64,000 bases of DNA from positions 1-64,000 of the forward strand of contig CAJJBP010000001.1 in NCBI GenBank assembly GCA_905182425.1, in the 5' to 3' direction. The position numbers were made by a program, and so were the translations under genes. Source of the DNA: an uncultured Planktomarina sp. GTDB taxonomy: Bacteria > Pseudomonadota > Alphaproteobacteria > Rhodobacterales > Rhodobacteraceae. Below the pieces are notes generated by a model. That model searched no databases, was not told the DNA's origin, and saw only the letters and a program-made list of their open reading frames with translations. Positions 27,292 through 37,952 of the stretch are shown piece after piece (position 1 is the stretch's first letter; each line of letters begins with the position of its first letter).

Positions 27292-28987
27292 CTGGATGGG
27301 TTACGGCACCTTTATATGTCGCACCAACAAGTTGCGCATATTTCCATAGTGCGCCACTTGCATAAATTGTCTCGCGTGGGCCTTTCCAATCAGTGCGGCG
27401 TTGCTCAAGCTCTTCATCGCTCAAGGCTACCGAAAGTTCTCCAGCAATAGCATTAATTGTAATGACATCACCATTTTCCAATAACCCAATCGGACCACCA
27501 TTTGCTGCTTCAGGACCTACGTGGCCAACACAGAAACCACGTGTCGCCCCTGAGAACCGGCCATCCGTAATCAAAGCTACTTTCTTGCCCATACCTTGGC
27601 CAGACAAAGCCGCAGTCGTTGCCAACATCTCACGCATACCAGGACCACCAGATGGACCTTCGTTGCGGATAACTAAAACTTCACCTTCTTTATATTCACG
27701 GATTTTTACAGCTTCGAATGCGTCTTCTTCACAGTCAAAAACACGGGCTGGACCCGTAAAAATTTGGTGCTGTGCGCTTATCCCAGCCACTTTAACGATA
27801 GCTCCTTCAGGAGCCAAATTACCCTTGAGCCCCACAACTCCACCCGTTTTAGTAAGTGGAGTTTCGATTGGATAGATCACGCGGCCATCCGCTTCACGCT
27901 CAATTAAGTCAAGCTCTTCACCCATAGAGCGACCAGTCGCTGTCATGCAGTCTTCATGCATCAAGCCAGCTTTACGCAATTCTTTCATGACGACTGGAAC
28001 ACCACCCACTTCATAAAGGTCTTTAGCTACATATTGACCACCTGGTTTCAGATCAACAAAGTAGGGTGTGTCGCGGAATATTTCACAAACATCATCAAGG
28101 TAAAATTGTAGACCTGCCTCATGGGCTATCGCCGGCAAGTGTAGACCAGCGTTTGTTGAACCACCCGTACATGCTACTACCCTTGCAGCATTTTCGAGCG
28201 ATTTTAAAGTTACAATATCACGAGCACGAATATTTTTTTCAAGTAAGTTCATCACGGCTTCGCCTGAGGCAACCGCATATTGGTCACGCGATTCATAGGG
28301 CGCAGGGGCCCCAGTTGAATTTGGCAATGCGAGACCAATCGCTTCTGCTACGCAGGCCATAGTATTGGCGGTAAACTGACCACCACAGGCACCAGCAGAT
28401 GGACAGGCTACGGCTTCAAGCTTTTCCAACTCACAGGTCGACAATGTACCAGCCTGATGTTGACCTACAGCTTCAAACACATCTTGAACAGTTACGTCCT
28501 TTCCATTCATCCGGCCCGGCAAGATAGAACCACCATAAATAAATACAGAAGGCGTATTTAAACGTACCATAGCCATCATCATGCCCGGTAACGATTTATC
28601 ACAACCAGCAAGACCGACGATTGCATCGTAGCAGTGACCGCGCATTGTCAATTCAACCGTATCTGCGATCGCTTCACGACTGGCCAGAGAAGAGCGCATG
28701 CCTTCGTGGCCCATAGCGATCCCATCAGTCACAGTAATAGTGGTAAACTCGCGTGGCGTGCCGGCGGCATGTTTCACACCAAGCTTCGCAGCCTGCGCTT
28801 GCCTGTTTAGGGAAATATTACACGGAGCCGCTTCATTCCAACACGTTGCAACACCAATGAATGGCTGTGCAATCTCTTCAGCTGTCATACCCATCGCATA
28901 GTAAAATGAGCGATGCGGTGCACGCTCAGGGCCCACCGAAACGTGGCGGCTGGGCAATTTTGATTTGTCGAATACATGCTTATTCAT
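27254..28987 (-). CDS. ilvD: Dihydroxy-acid dehydratase
   Basis: Dehydrates 2,3-dihydroxy-3-methyl-valerate/butyrate in the isoleucine-valine-leucine pathway. 577 residues. The three Fe-S ligand cysteines fit the known positions: Cys56 (NEAAPCN), Cys129 ([12 protein letters not shown]) and Cys201 ([14 protein letters not shown]); the last two motifs are diagnostic. Late [19 protein letters not shown] carries the catalytic serine region. Full length with no damage. Works with leuCDB, also in the window, in branched-chain synthesis. Confidence 0.95.
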   Translation of the reverse strand: MNKHVFDKSKLPSRHVSVGPERAPHRSFYYAMGMTAEEIAQPFIGVATCWNEAAPCNISLNRQAQAAKLGVKHAAGTPREFTTITVTDGIAMGHEGMRSSLASREAIADTVELTMRGHCYDAIVGLAGCDKSLPGMMMAMVRLNTPSVFIYGGSILPGRMNGKDVTVQDVFEAVGQHQAGTLSTCELEKLEAVACPSAGACGGQFTANTMACVAEAIGLALPNSTGAPAPYESRDQYAVASGEAVMNLLEKNIRARDIVTLKSLENAARVVACTGGSTNAGLHLPAIAHEAGLQFYLDDVCEIFRDTPYFVDLKPGGQYVAKDLYEVGGVPVVMKELRKAGLMHEDCMTATGRSMGEELDLIEREADGRVIYPIETPLTKTGGVVGLKGNLAPEGAIVKVAGISAQHQIFTGPARVFDCEEDAFEAVKIREYKEGEVLVIRNEGPSGGPGMREMLATTAALSGQGMGKKVALITDGRFSGATRGFCVGHVGPEAANGGPIGLLENGDVITINAIAGELSVALSDEELEQRRTDWKGPRETIYASGALWKYAQLVGATYKGAVTHPGAKVERHIYFDL

Positions 28988-29264
28988 TAGGGGACCCTTT
29001 GTTAAAGCTTTCGGAATTGTTTAGGCGTTGATCGACCGAGGGGCAAGACACCAGTTGGTTGATCACACCTCTAAGATTTTACTAAGTTGCAGCTTATCCT
29101 CTGTTTTTAAAAATTTCTAGAGCTTCTGCTTCTTAGGAATGGGCAACCTTTGATCTAAAATTCACAAAACCTTACGTTTGCAGAAAAAAATAACGATAAA
29201 CATCTAAAAATATTTACTTATTTACATTCTTTCCTTTCAGAACTTCGTCAATTAAAACTTACAT

Positions 29265-30170
29265 ATGTCCTACAAACTGCACGAAAATCTAGTGAACCCT
29301 GCCCGCCAAAAATCGGGTATATTCCGCTTGCTTTTAGGCTTAGTCATTCTCACATTGATCTATTTGGTGTTGCTGACTGCACTTCTTTTTGCATTGAAAT
29401 TAACTATGGGGGGCGTTTGGGTCAGCAACTTACGACCAGGCGTTGTCACCTCGCCGGGACAAACACTTACACTTTTAGGCAGCTTCAGCACAATGGCCAT
29501 TGCGGTTGGAGCGGTTGTCCTAATACTCCACCACCGCAGTCCGACCACTTTACTTGGAGGGCTAAGGCCTGCGTTTGATCAATTCTGCCAATCCATACGT
29601 GGATTGATTCCTTATCTCATAATCGTAATTTTATTGGTATTCTCATCTCAAGATATGCAGCCGCATCTGGCCATTGGTACTTGGCTAACACTGCTTCCCA
29701 TCACACTCGTTTTATTAATGGTTCAAGTCGGAGCAGAAGAGCTGGTGTTTAGAGGATACCTTCAAAGCCAATTGGCCGCACTCAACGCCCCTACTTTTGT
29801 TTGGATCTTACTGCCGTCTGTAGCGTTCGGTCTCTTACATTATGACCCAACAACAACTGGAGACTTAGCGCCATGGATTGTCTTATGGGCGATTTTTTTT
29901 GGTGTTGCAGCCGCAGATCTGACGGCCCGCTATGGCACCCTCGGGCCAGCAATTGCAATGCATTTTGTGAATAATTTTGCGGCAATCACTCTTATGGGCG
30001 TCAAAGATAATTTGGGTGGTTTAAACTTATATGTTTACCCATTTTCTATTTCAAACACTTCAAAATTTACGGAAATGCTACCACTTGAAACTTTTGCGCT
30101 CGGGCTCGCTTATCTTTCAATTCGATGGGCAATGGCGTGGCGAGTTGCAATTTCATCTGCAGATGATTAA
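29265..30170 (+). CDS. CPBP family intramembrane glutamic endopeptidase
   Basis: A 301-residue polytopic membrane protein with about eight hydrophobic segments. The CPBP (Abi/CAAX protease) motifs are present: EELVFRGYLQSQL (motif 1, EExxxR), FGLLHYD (motif 2, FxxxH) and HFVNNFAA (motif 3, HxxxN). Family members cleave in the membrane, and substrates are usually unknown. 38 bp ahead of accD on the same strand; 277 bp of AT-rich DNA separates it from divergent ilvD. Confidence 0.88.
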   Translation: MSYKLHENLVNPARQKSGIFRLLLGLVILTLIYLVLLTALLFALKLTMGGVWVSNLRPGVVTSPGQTLTLLGSFSTMAIAVGAVVLILHHRSPTTLLGGLRPAFDQFCQSIRGLIPYLIIVILLVFSSQDMQPHLAIGTWLTLLPITLVLLMVQVGAEELVFRGYLQSQLAALNAPTFVWILLPSVAFGLLHYDPTTTGDLAPWIVLWAIFFGVAAADLTARYGTLGPAIAMHFVNNFAAITLMGVKDNLGGLNLYVYPFSISNTSKFTEMLPLETFALGLAYLSIRWAMAWRVAISSADD

Positions 30171-30207
30171 TTGAAGGCAAGCTAAAAATCTTAAAGAAAG
30201 ATTACCT

Positions 30208-31119
30208 GTGAATTGGATTTCAAACTACGTCCGCCCTAAAATTAATTCACTATTTTCGCGCCGTGAGGTACCTGAAAATCTTTGGACCAAATGTGGTGAA
30301 TGCGGTACCATGCTGTTTCACAGAGAGCTGTCTGATAATTTAAACGTATGTACACATTGTGATCACCACATGGGCATCAGCCCACGCGCGCGACTTGAAG
30401 CACTTTTTGATGGTGGCATTTTTGTAGAAGTTGAAGTTCCAGAGCCTATAACCGACCCTTTAAGCTTCAAAGACCAAAAAAAATATCCTGATCGCATGAA
30501 AGCTGCTCAAAAGAAAACGGGTGAACCTGAAGCTATGCTGGTTAGTGAGGGGGAAATTGGACGCACCGGGATCATTGCTGCGGCCCAAGACTTCGCTTTT
30601 ATGGGTGGGTCGATGGGCATGTATGTTGGAAACGCTATCATCGCTGCCGCTCAGCGAGCAGTCCAGCTTAAACGCCCCCTAGTATTATTTTCTGCAGCCG
30701 GTGGCGCACGGATGCAGGAAGGCATTTTATCACTCATGCAAATGCCGCGCACTACCGTGGCGGTTCAAATGCTTAAAGAAGCAGGTCTTCCTTACATCGT
30801 TGTCCTTACTCATCCAACAACTGGTGGCGTTACAGCCTCATATGCGATGTTAGGAGATGTTCACATTGCTGAGCCGAATGCCCTTATTTGTTTTGCCGGT
30901 CAGCGCGTGATCGAGCAAACCATCCGAGAAAAGTTGCCAGAAGGTTTCCAGCGTGCTGAGTATTTACTAGATCATGGGATGCTAGACCGTGTGACACATC
31001 GCACGGCGATGCGTGACGAGTTGATAACAATTGTTCGCATGTTACTCAAGAAATCGCCCGCAATTAAAGGCGACCTGCCGAAGCCATCAGAGCTTAAATC
31101 ATCTTCTGAAGCGAGCTAA
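30208..31119 (+). CDS. accD: Acetyl-CoA carboxylase carboxyltransferase subunit beta
   Basis: The zinc-containing half of the carboxyltransferase that makes malonyl-CoA for fatty acids. 303 residues. The N-terminal zinc ribbon has Cys29, Cys32, Cys48 and Cys51 (TKCGECG...NVCTHC), followed by the crotonase-like core with GGSMGMYVGNAI, SAAGGARMQEG and PTTGGVTASYAMLGD. Start is GTG 30208. Followed after 5 bp by folC, a very common accD-folC pairing. Confidence 0.95.
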   Translation: MNWISNYVRPKINSLFSRREVPENLWTKCGECGTMLFHRELSDNLNVCTHCDHHMGISPRARLEALFDGGIFVEVEVPEPITDPLSFKDQKKYPDRMKAAQKKTGEPEAMLVSEGEIGRTGIIAAAQDFAFMGGSMGMYVGNAIIAAAQRAVQLKRPLVLFSAAGGARMQEGILSLMQMPRTTVAVQMLKEAGLPYIVVLTHPTTGGVTASYAMLGDVHIAEPNALICFAGQRVIEQTIREKLPEGFQRAEYLLDHGMLDRVTHRTAMRDELITIVRMLLKKSPAIKGDLPKPSELKSSSEAS

Positions 31120-31124
31120 AGACA

Positions 31125-32405
31125 GTGGCATCAAACACGTCTGACATTGTTCTTGAAAGGATGATGGCCCTTCATCCTAAGATCATTGACTTGACCTTGG
31201 ACCGAACCTGGCGCCTGCTTTCTGCATTGGAGGATCCACAATCTAAACTGCCTCCCGTCGTACATCTTGCAGGAACGAATGGCAAAGGCAGCACCCAAGC
31301 CATGATCCGTGCCGGAATTGAAGGTGCAGGCAAAGTGGTGCACGCCTATACTTCGCCGCATTTGGCCCGTTTTCATGAAAGGATAATGCTAGCTGGTACC
31401 CTAATCACGGAACACGCATTAACATCTCTATTAGAACATTGTTACAAAGTTAATAATGGCGAAAATATTACTTATTTTGAGATCACCACCTGTGCAGCTT
31501 TATTAGCGTTTGCACAAACACCTGCGGATTACACATTACTAGAAGTAGGCTTGGGCGGCCGGGTGGATGCAACCAATGTAATTAATAAACCAGCCACATG
31601 CGTGATTACTCCTGTAGACCTAGATCACCAACAATACCTCGGTGAAACACTTGAAGAAATTAGCTTTGAAAAAGCAGGTATTCTAAAACGCGGCGTAACA
31701 GCAATCATTGGCCCTCAGCAAGACAAAGCTCTCGAGGTTATTGAACGTCACGCTGCAACAATTGGTGCACCTCTTTTGGTACATGGTCGGCATTGGCATG
31801 TCTCCGTGGAAGCCGAGCGACTTGTCTATCAAGATGAAACTGGGTTAATGGATCTTCCACTACCAAGCCTGCCCGGCCAGCATCAAATTCAGAACGCAGG
31901 TGCCGCAATTACAGCTTTAAAATATCTGGGCTTCGGGGAAGAGGCCTGCACATTCGCGGTTTTGAATGCCTACTGGCCCGCGCGAATGGAGCGGTTAAAA
32001 TCAGGCCCCTTGGTCGATAAACACTCCACTAATGAAATCTGGCTTGATGGAGGGCACAATCCCGCAGCAGGCCGAGCAATCGCAGCCACGTTGGCAGCTC
32101 AAAACCCTAGGGAAACTCATATTATTTGTGGAATGCTCAACACAAAAGATGTTGGCGGCTTTTTAAGACCTCTAGCCCCGCATTGCACCTCGTTGACAGC
32201 CCTCACAATCCCAGGTGAAACTAACGCGGTTCCAGCCTTAGATCTTGAAGCCGCAGGGCAAGCAGAAGGCATTAATAGCAGCAGCGGTGAGGCCATAGAT
32301 ACCGTACTTAAAAGTTTGGCAAAAAATCATCCACATGCTCGCATCTTAATTTGTGGCTCACTATATCTAGCCGGGCATGTTCTACGCGAAAATTCAAAGG
32401 ATTAA
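31125..32405 (+). CDS. folC: Folylpolyglutamate/dihydrofolate synthase
   Basis: Adds glutamate to dihydropteroate or reduced folates. 426 residues; Mur-ligase-type fold with P-loop VVHLAGTNGKGSTQAMI, HAYTSPHLARFHERI, the magnesium-site LLEVGLGGRVDATNVI and ITPVDLDHQQYLG. The C-terminal domain has WLDGGHNPAAGRA. Start GTG 31125. Convergent with zapE, 6 bp apart. Confidence 0.93.
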   Translation: MASNTSDIVLERMMALHPKIIDLTLDRTWRLLSALEDPQSKLPPVVHLAGTNGKGSTQAMIRAGIEGAGKVVHAYTSPHLARFHERIMLAGTLITEHALTSLLEHCYKVNNGENITYFEITTCAALLAFAQTPADYTLLEVGLGGRVDATNVINKPATCVITPVDLDHQQYLGETLEEISFEKAGILKRGVTAIIGPQQDKALEVIERHAATIGAPLLVHGRHWHVSVEAERLVYQDETGLMDLPLPSLPGQHQIQNAGAAITALKYLGFGEEACTFAVLNAYWPARMERLKSGPLVDKHSTNEIWLDGGHNPAAGRAIAATLAAQNPRETHIICGMLNTKDVGGFLRPLAPHCTSLTALTIPGETNAVPALDLEAAGQAEGINSSSGEAIDTVLKSLAKNHPHARILICGSLYLAGHVLRENSKD

Positions 32406-32411
32406 GAAAGC

Positions 32412-33467
32412 TCAGCTTGCACCGTAATTTTCTGCCTGCATTTCTCGCAATCGCGAGGCGGTACGTTCAAATTCAAAACTGCCTACTCCACTGGGATACA
32501 GTCCCTCTGGTGCCGCCGCCGCAGATGCAATAAAACCGATACCTGCTTCATATATTGCATCAATTAACGTCACAAACCGCCTCGCTTCGCTGGCGTTATC
32601 ATGCCCCAGTAAAGGGATGTTATCCAACATCAAAACCTTGGCCCTTTTGGCCAAACTCAGATAATCTGCAGCACCAAGCGCAGTCCCACAGAGGTCGTTA
32701 AAACCAATCCGAGCAATACTATTTCTAAAATATGGAATGTACAAAACACGACCTTTAATCTCCAGGTGTATTTCCTGTCCTGGGCCACCTGCAAGTTCAT
32801 ACCAAACGGCGTCCATCGCAGAAGTTGTTTGCTTGCTCAAGGGCGAGAAATAGCTCTTTTGCCTGGTTAGTCTATTTTGTCTGTAATCAGTCGGTGATGC
32901 CAGTTCATGCACCAGCATCTTATCCTGTAAAAGATCAATAAACGGCAGAAACAATTGCCGGTTTAATCCATCTTTATACAAATCAGTAGGACGGCGGTTT
33001 GAGGTTGCCACAATAGAAACACCAGCCTCAAACAGACACTCAAAAAGCCGCCCCACGAGCATCGCATCCGTAATATCCGTGATTTGCATCTCATCAAAAG
33101 CCAGACAGGTAATCCCATCCCCCATGCTTTGCGCCACAGGATGGATGGCGTCACGTGCGCCCGCCCTTTTTGCCTTAGCAATGCCTGCATGCACCTCTTG
33201 CATGAAACCATGAAAATGAACGCGCCTAACTTGGCCTTGAAGACCCCGCGCGAACATGTCCATTAGCATAGACTTCCCACAGCCGACTCCACCCCAAAGG
33301 TACAGTCCTTTTGGCGAAGGCCTTGCCTTACGGAACCATCCACCGCTAGGCGGCACCTGCAATTCAAAGCTCAGGCGCTCCAACTCTGACAAAGCAGCTT
33401 CTTGCGCGCCGTCGGCCAGGAGTTCACCAGCTTGAACGGCATCGAGGTAGGTCTGTTTGAGGCTCAT
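32412..33467 (-). CDS. zapE: Cell division protein ZapE (AFG1-like ATPase)
   Basis: A 351-residue AAA+-like ATPase; bacterial ZapE acts at the division ring, and mitochondrial AFG1 in protein quality control. Walker A is GGVGCGKS (59-66), Walker B is CLAFDEMQITD, and the arginine-finger area is IVATSNRRPTDLYKDGLNRQLFLPF. The C-terminal YFRNSIARIGFNDLCGTALGAADYL matches the family. Full length and alone on this strand. Confidence 0.92.
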   Translation of the reverse strand: MSLKQTYLDAVQAGELLADGAQEAALSELERLSFELQVPPSGGWFRKARPSPKGLYLWGGVGCGKSMLMDMFARGLQGQVRRVHFHGFMQEVHAGIAKAKRAGARDAIHPVAQSMGDGITCLAFDEMQITDITDAMLVGRLFECLFEAGVSIVATSNRRPTDLYKDGLNRQLFLPFIDLLQDKMLVHELASPTDYRQNRLTRQKSYFSPLSKQTTSAMDAVWYELAGGPGQEIHLEIKGRVLYIPYFRNSIARIGFNDLCGTALGAADYLSLAKRAKVLMLDNIPLLGHDNASEARRFVTLIDAIYEAGIGFIASAAAAPEGLYPSGVGSFEFERTASRLREMQAENYGAS

Positions 33468-33545
33468 GTTTTGGCAATACCCTCGCTAGGCTTAAGGTGC
33501 AAATGAACAGTTTTATTTCAACTCAAGTTCTTCTAATGTTTCGAA

Positions 33546-34781
33546 ATGTCTCGAGTCCCACTATTCACACCTATTTTGATTGCTGGTTGCCTCATTATAA
33601 TGCTCAGCTTTGCAGTTCGGGCGTCATTTGGTGTTTTTCAAATCCCAATCGCTAAGGAGTTTGGTTGGCTGCGTGCCGAATTTTCGATGGCCATTGCTAT
33701 CCAAAACTTATGTTGGGGTATTGGACAACCTTTTTTTGGCGCTATTGCCGAAAAACTAACCGACCGTAAAGCTATTATTATAGGTGCTTTATTTTATGCT
33801 TATGGCCTGATTATGACCTCCTCAGCAGTCACCGCTGGGGCTATGCAGTTTTATGAAATATTCGTGGGCTTCGGCATCGCAGGCACAGGTTTTGGTGTTA
33901 TTCTTGCAGTTGTAGGGCGAGCGTCTTCCAATGAAAACAGATCAATGTCCTTGGGTATCGCCACTGCCGCAGGATCAGTCGGACAGGTGTTTGGTGCACC
34001 CACGGCCGAGTTGTTACTGGGTGTTATGACATGGCAAAGTGTGTTCTTAATATTCGCCGCAGTCATCATTGGATCGCTCATATTCCTGCCAATGATGAAA
34101 ACAGAGAGGGTCGCCACCAAAGCGAAGCTTGAGGAAAGTATTGGTCAAGTCCTCACCAAAGCTTTCAAAGACCCCAGCTATACTTTAATTTTCTTGGGCT
34201 TCTTTTCGTGCGGCTATCAACTGGCGTTTATTACAGCACACTTTCCGGCCTTCGTATCTGAGCTTTGCGGGCCAATTCAGCCAGGTGAAGCTTTGTATTC
34301 AGTTGGAATTACTAGCACGTCACGTCTGGGGGCACTCGCCATTTCCTTGATTGGATTAGCTAATGTTGTGGGCACTTTGACGGCGGGCTATCTGGGTAAA
34401 CGCTATTCGAAGAAATACCTGCTATCTGGAATATATCTCGGACGCACTGTAATCGCCACCGCATTTATTGCCCTACCAATCACGCCAATATCAGTCATCT
34501 TGTTCTCGATTGCCATGGGGTCATTATGGCTGGCAACGGTACCTCTTACAACGGGTCTTGTGGCGCATATCTACGGTTTGCGCTATATGGGAACGCTGTA
34601 TGGTATTGTATTTTTTTCACACCAATTGGGCAGCTTTTTGGGTGTTTGGCTTGGTGGGAAAATGTACGATATCTATGGAGATTACACCGCTGTTTGGTGG
34701 ATCGGCATTGGAATAGGGCTATTCAGCGCCATTGTACACCTACCCATTAAAGAGCGCGCAATATCAGTACACGTTGCTTAG
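33546..34781 (+). CDS. MFS transporter, OFA-like
   Basis: A 411-residue, 12-segment major facilitator permease. The early sequence VRASFGVFQIPIAKEFGW and the loop AEKLTDRKAIIIGALFYAYGL are like the oxalate/formate-antiporter and monocarboxylate-type groups. A second half begins near residue 200 after a charged loop. Substrate not determinable. Divergent from zapE; a hairpin after the stop may terminate transcription. Confidence 0.88.
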   Translation: MSRVPLFTPILIAGCLIIMLSFAVRASFGVFQIPIAKEFGWLRAEFSMAIAIQNLCWGIGQPFFGAIAEKLTDRKAIIIGALFYAYGLIMTSSAVTAGAMQFYEIFVGFGIAGTGFGVILAVVGRASSNENRSMSLGIATAAGSVGQVFGAPTAELLLGVMTWQSVFLIFAAVIIGSLIFLPMMKTERVATKAKLEESIGQVLTKAFKDPSYTLIFLGFFSCGYQLAFITAHFPAFVSELCGPIQPGEALYSVGITSTSRLGALAISLIGLANVVGTLTAGYLGKRYSKKYLLSGIYLGRTVIATAFIALPITPISVILFSIAMGSLWLATVPLTTGLVAHIYGLRYMGTLYGIVFFSHQLGSFLGVWLGGKMYDIYGDYTAVWWIGIGIGLFSAIVHLPIKERAISVHVA

Positions 34782-34814
34782 GGGCTGCGTATGTGTACTT
34801 TTCCTTACGAGCCC
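34782..34814 (+). terminator. Stem-loop after the MFS gene
   Basis: GGGCT-G-CGTA at 34782-34791 pairs with TACG-AGCCC at 34806-34814, a 9-bp stem with one bulged G, immediately after the stop codon. It lacks a T-run, so it may act as an mRNA end-protecting hairpin or a weak terminator. Confidence 0.4.
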
Positions 34815-34903
34815 AAAGATTATTAAATAATAAAAGTTTAATTGCAGCGACGTTATTGAAAAAATAAACCTATTAATTGTTAAATTTATTCCCCTACTCA
34901 TAG

Positions 34904-35809
34904 TCATCCTCGCCATTGATCCAGCACATAGCGGGCAGTCATGAGATCCAGATGGGCGCCTCCACCATTCTTGAAAAGGGTAATATCTTCAGGATTAGCC
35001 GCAAACTTTGACATATCGTAGTAATCTGCCAGAACATCCAAGCGGCTGATTGTGCCAGACTCGATAGGAATTTTGAGCTCCCCTATATGATCGAGTGTCG
35101 TGGCATAGCTATCAACAAAAACCTTTGCAATTTGAATGGCCTCGTCGTCAGCTTCTCGCATATCGGAGCGATAGGCGCCTATCATATTGATATGTTGGCC
35201 TGGGCGAATCCAAGCACCTTTCAGTATAGGTTCGGTCGTCATTGTGCAGGTAAGGATGATGTCAGCAGCCCGCACCGCCACTTCGAGATCCGGTTCGATC
35301 TGGGCTCCTGTTTCTATTGCAAATATCTCCGCACCCACTGCGCTTCGGTTCCAGATACTGAATTTTGCATTCGGAAAACCCGCCCCAAAAGCCTCGACCA
35401 GAGACCGGCCCACGGTGCCTGCACCTACAATCAAAATTTTGCGGGCGCCACTCGGCGCCAGCGCCAAGGCGGCCATCAGACTATCAGCTGCGGTCTTCCA
35501 TTTCGTAATTAGGTGAAAGTCAATCATGGCCTCCAATGCGCCGTTAGTATCATCAAATAGCATCACCCCTCCACCAACCATCGGAGTGCCAGTCTTCTTG
35601 TTTTCAGGAAAAACAGTCGCGGTTTTGGTAAGCAGCCCCATACCATCAATCCAAGCAGAACGGCTGAGCAGAGTATCACTTCCACGGTAGAGAAACAGGT
35701 CTTCAATCTCCGCTTTTGGAAGTGTGTGGCCCACTTTTATTGCGTCTACCAAAGCCAACCAATTCAGATTCTTCTGGCCTTTTTCAAAGGGTATAATTGT
35801 AAGGGTCAT
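34904..35809 (-). CDS. Ornithine cyclodeaminase/mu-crystallin family protein
   Basis: A 301-residue member of the OCD/mu-crystallin family, NAD(P)-dependent enzymes acting on ornithine, ketimines or amino acids. The dinucleotide fold is ILIVGAGTVGRSLVEAF; KWKTAADSLMAA carries the conserved lysine/threonine substrate region, and IRPGQHINMIGAYRSDMREAD is the family signature near the C-terminal half. ATG 35809 overlaps the HAD stop (ATGA), so the two are coupled. Which amine it uses is not evident. Confidence 0.87.
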   Translation of the reverse strand: MTLTIIPFEKGQKNLNWLALVDAIKVGHTLPKAEIEDLFLYRGSDTLLSRSAWIDGMGLLTKTATVFPENKKTGTPMVGGGVMLFDDTNGALEAMIDFHLITKWKTAADSLMAALALAPSGARKILIVGAGTVGRSLVEAFGAGFPNAKFSIWNRSAVGAEIFAIETGAQIEPDLEVAVRAADIILTCTMTTEPILKGAWIRPGQHINMIGAYRSDMREADDEAIQIAKVFVDSYATTLDHIGELKIPIESGTISRLDVLADYYDMSKFAANPEDITLFKNGGGAHLDLMTARYVLDQWRG

Positions 35810-36426
35810 ATCGCTTGCTCCATGCTTAAAAGCTTTTCTACCACCAACCGATCTGCCCATCCATTTGGGTGTTTAAACTGATGGGTCTGCCAACCCCGGC
35901 TGGCCGCCATTGCAATATTATCCGCACGATCATCTGTAAATAAAAGGTTAGCCGCCGGGATTCCACTATCATCTTCAAGCATTTGGTAGATTAGCGGATT
36001 TGGTTTAATAACCTTCATATGACCAGATACATAATCACGGTCAAATTCATTCAGAAAGTCATAGTGGTTTTGAGCATATGCGTAGCTTTCCACTCCAAAG
36101 TTTGTTAGTGAAAACACTGCCACACCCTGGGCCTTCAACGCTCTTAACAATCTCACTGAGTGATCAATGGCAGGAGCTGCTAGTTGAATCCAATTTGCAT
36201 ACCAATCATGTATTTCCACACGCCATTCCGGGTTGGCATCTGCCACTTCATAAATTACGTCCTTAAACCCTTCGCCCAAATCAATACGATCATTCATACC
36301 ATGCAAGTCCACGGCCGCAAACATAGCTTTGCGGCGGTCCGGCCCTATAGTAAGGTCAAAATAATTCTCAGGGTGCCACTCGAGCAGCACGTTCCCGATG
36401 TCAAAAACAACAGCTTTTATGGTCAT
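35806..36426 (-). CDS. HAD-superfamily hydrolase, subfamily IA
   Basis: A 206-residue phosphatase/dehalogenase-like protein. Motif I is VVFDIGNVLLEW, with a single Asp and then Ile-Gly rather than the usual DxD (FDIGNV, as in the YihX group); motif II is FSLTNFG; motif III lysine is in VIKPNP; motif IV is LLFTDDRADN. YihX-type relatives are alpha-D-glucose-1-phosphate phosphatases; the substrate here is unproven. Start ATG 36426 has AAAGG upstream. Sits between an EamA permease and the OCD-like gene. Confidence 0.87.
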   Translation of the reverse strand: MTIKAVVFDIGNVLLEWHPENYFDLTIGPDRRKAMFAAVDLHGMNDRIDLGEGFKDVIYEVADANPEWRVEIHDWYANWIQLAAPAIDHSVRLLRALKAQGVAVFSLTNFGVESYAYAQNHYDFLNEFDRDYVSGHMKVIKPNPLIYQMLEDDSGIPAANLLFTDDRADNIAMAASRGWQTHQFKHPNGWADRLVVEKLLSMEQAI

Positions 36427-36451
36427 AATAGGGCCTTTCGTTGCTCTATCG

Positions 36452-37405
36452 CTAGCGTGGGGAATTGGGAGGCGCAACCCTAGGTTGGACATTCACTGCT
36501 TCTCGCCAAACCATCACCAGACCAGAAATCAGAACCAATCCCATGCCAGACCAACCATAAAGGTCGGGCCATTCCGCGAACAGGAGATAACCAAATGCAG
36601 TGGCATAGATCAAGCTGGTGTATTCAAAAGGCGCAACAAAAGCTGCTTCTGCTACGCGGTAGGCTTGGCTGATTGCTGCGCCCCCAATTGCAACACCAAG
36701 CCCAATAACAACCATAATACCAAGATCAATCCACGCCGGCCATTTCCAAGCCCGCACTAAAAACTCAACCGAGCGATGACCTCCGCCTGAGAATTGTCCA
36801 TGCCCTACCAAAAGGCCAATTAACACCGTGACTATCAAGAAGACTAAGGGCACATAAAACGTCAATGTGATAAGGTTTTCGCCAGGTCCTATTTTCCGAG
36901 TTAATATATGGAATAATGCGTAACAGAGGGCCGCCATCGCAGGTAAAATTGAGATTAGGGTAAATGCATCCGTGCCAGGTCGTACTATCAAAAGAACCCC
37001 TAGTAGCCCCACAAAAATTGTAGTCCAGCGCCATGCGCCCACTTTTTCATTAAGAAAGACGACCGAAAATATAGTGATTAAGAAGGGTGCAATAAAAAAG
37101 ATGGAAACTACGGTGGCCAGCGGTAAATCTGCCAGAGCCATATAGAAAAATAAATTTGCAGCTACTACAAACAACGCCCGCAACAAATGCAGTCCTAGCC
37201 GTTTTGTTTTGAGTTTAGAGAATCCACCAGCAATTGGAATCACAATTACCAGCATGACAAGCACGGCAATAAGCGATCGGGTAAAGACAATCTGATGAAG
37301 TGCATAGTCATCTGATAGAAACTTAATTAACATATCATTAATTGAAAAAATTAATGAGGCCAACAAAGCCCACAAAGCACCAAAAGATGTTTTAAATTGT
37401 TTCAT
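36452..37405 (-). CDS. DMT-superfamily (EamA-like) permease
   Basis: A 317-residue ten-segment permease with two EamA repeats; FIAPFLITIFSVVFLNEKVGAWRWTTIFVGLLGVLLIVRPG is the diagnostic end of the first repeat. Substrate unknown. Only 25 bp ahead of the HAD gene on the same strand, so EamA-HAD-OCD is likely one operon of transport plus small-molecule metabolism. Not closely similar to the EamA protein at 4340. Confidence 0.88.
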   Translation of the reverse strand: MKQFKTSFGALWALLASLIFSINDMLIKFLSDDYALHQIVFTRSLIAVLVMLVIVIPIAGGFSKLKTKRLGLHLLRALFVVAANLFFYMALADLPLATVVSIFFIAPFLITIFSVVFLNEKVGAWRWTTIFVGLLGVLLIVRPGTDAFTLISILPAMAALCYALFHILTRKIGPGENLITLTFYVPLVFLIVTVLIGLLVGHGQFSGGGHRSVEFLVRAWKWPAWIDLGIMVVIGLGVAIGGAAISQAYRVAEAAFVAPFEYTSLIYATAFGYLLFAEWPDLYGWSGMGLVLISGLVMVWREAVNVQPRVAPPNSPR

Positions 37406-37505
37406 AACTTTGGGCTAAGCCTATATATGCGTTTGATCTGGTTCAAAAACGACGTGGCGCCAATGCAAACTTATATAAACCTCACTTTATTGAAATTTAT
37501 ATTGG

Positions 37506-37952
37506 TTACGGTTTTTTGCTTTGCTGTAATGACCTATCTAAAGCACTCAAAAACCGTGACCTGTCCACCTTAGAAAACCCTTTTCCACCACCTTGGCGGA
37601 ATGGGTCCGCAGCACGTAAATCGTACATCAAATCTCGGGTTGCTAAAGCGTTACCAATGTTCACCGATGTGAGGGACTCTCCATTTGGCTTAAGAACATG
37701 TGCACCAGCTTCGACGGATTTTGCTGCAAGCGGAATATCTGTGGTAACAACCACGTCTCCAGGGCCAGCACGATCAGCAATCCACATATCAGCCACATCC
37801 GGGCCCGCATCCACGATCACCAGTTCAACAAATGGATTGGCAGACGGACGAATGCCACCATTACAGACCATTTTGACCTGTACTTTCATACGGGTCGCTA
37901 CCTGTTCAATTTCGGCTTTCACCGGACAAGCGTCGGCATCAACATAAATCAA
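37506..37952 (-). CDS. YaiI/YqxD family protein (DUF188)
   Basis: A 148-residue protein with the DUF188 signature [13 protein letters not shown] at the N-terminus, [31 protein letters not shown] in the middle and [10 protein letters not shown] at the end. The fold is PIN-like and RNA-related functions have been suggested; none is shown here. Its ATG overlaps the sthA stop (ATGA), so it is coupled to sthA. Confidence 0.9.
   Translation of the reverse strand: MIYVDADACPVKAEIEQVATRMKVQVKMVCNGGIRPSANPFVELVIVDAGPDVADMWIADRAGPGDVVVTTDIPLAAKSVEAGAHVLKPNGESLTSVNIGNALATRDLMYDLRAADPFRQGGGKGFSKVDRSRFLSALDRSLQQSKKP

Noticed and set aside
33524-33545. GTTC-N7-GTTT just ahead of the MFS gene
   Set aside because: Imperfect second half-site and no reason for SOS control of this transporter.
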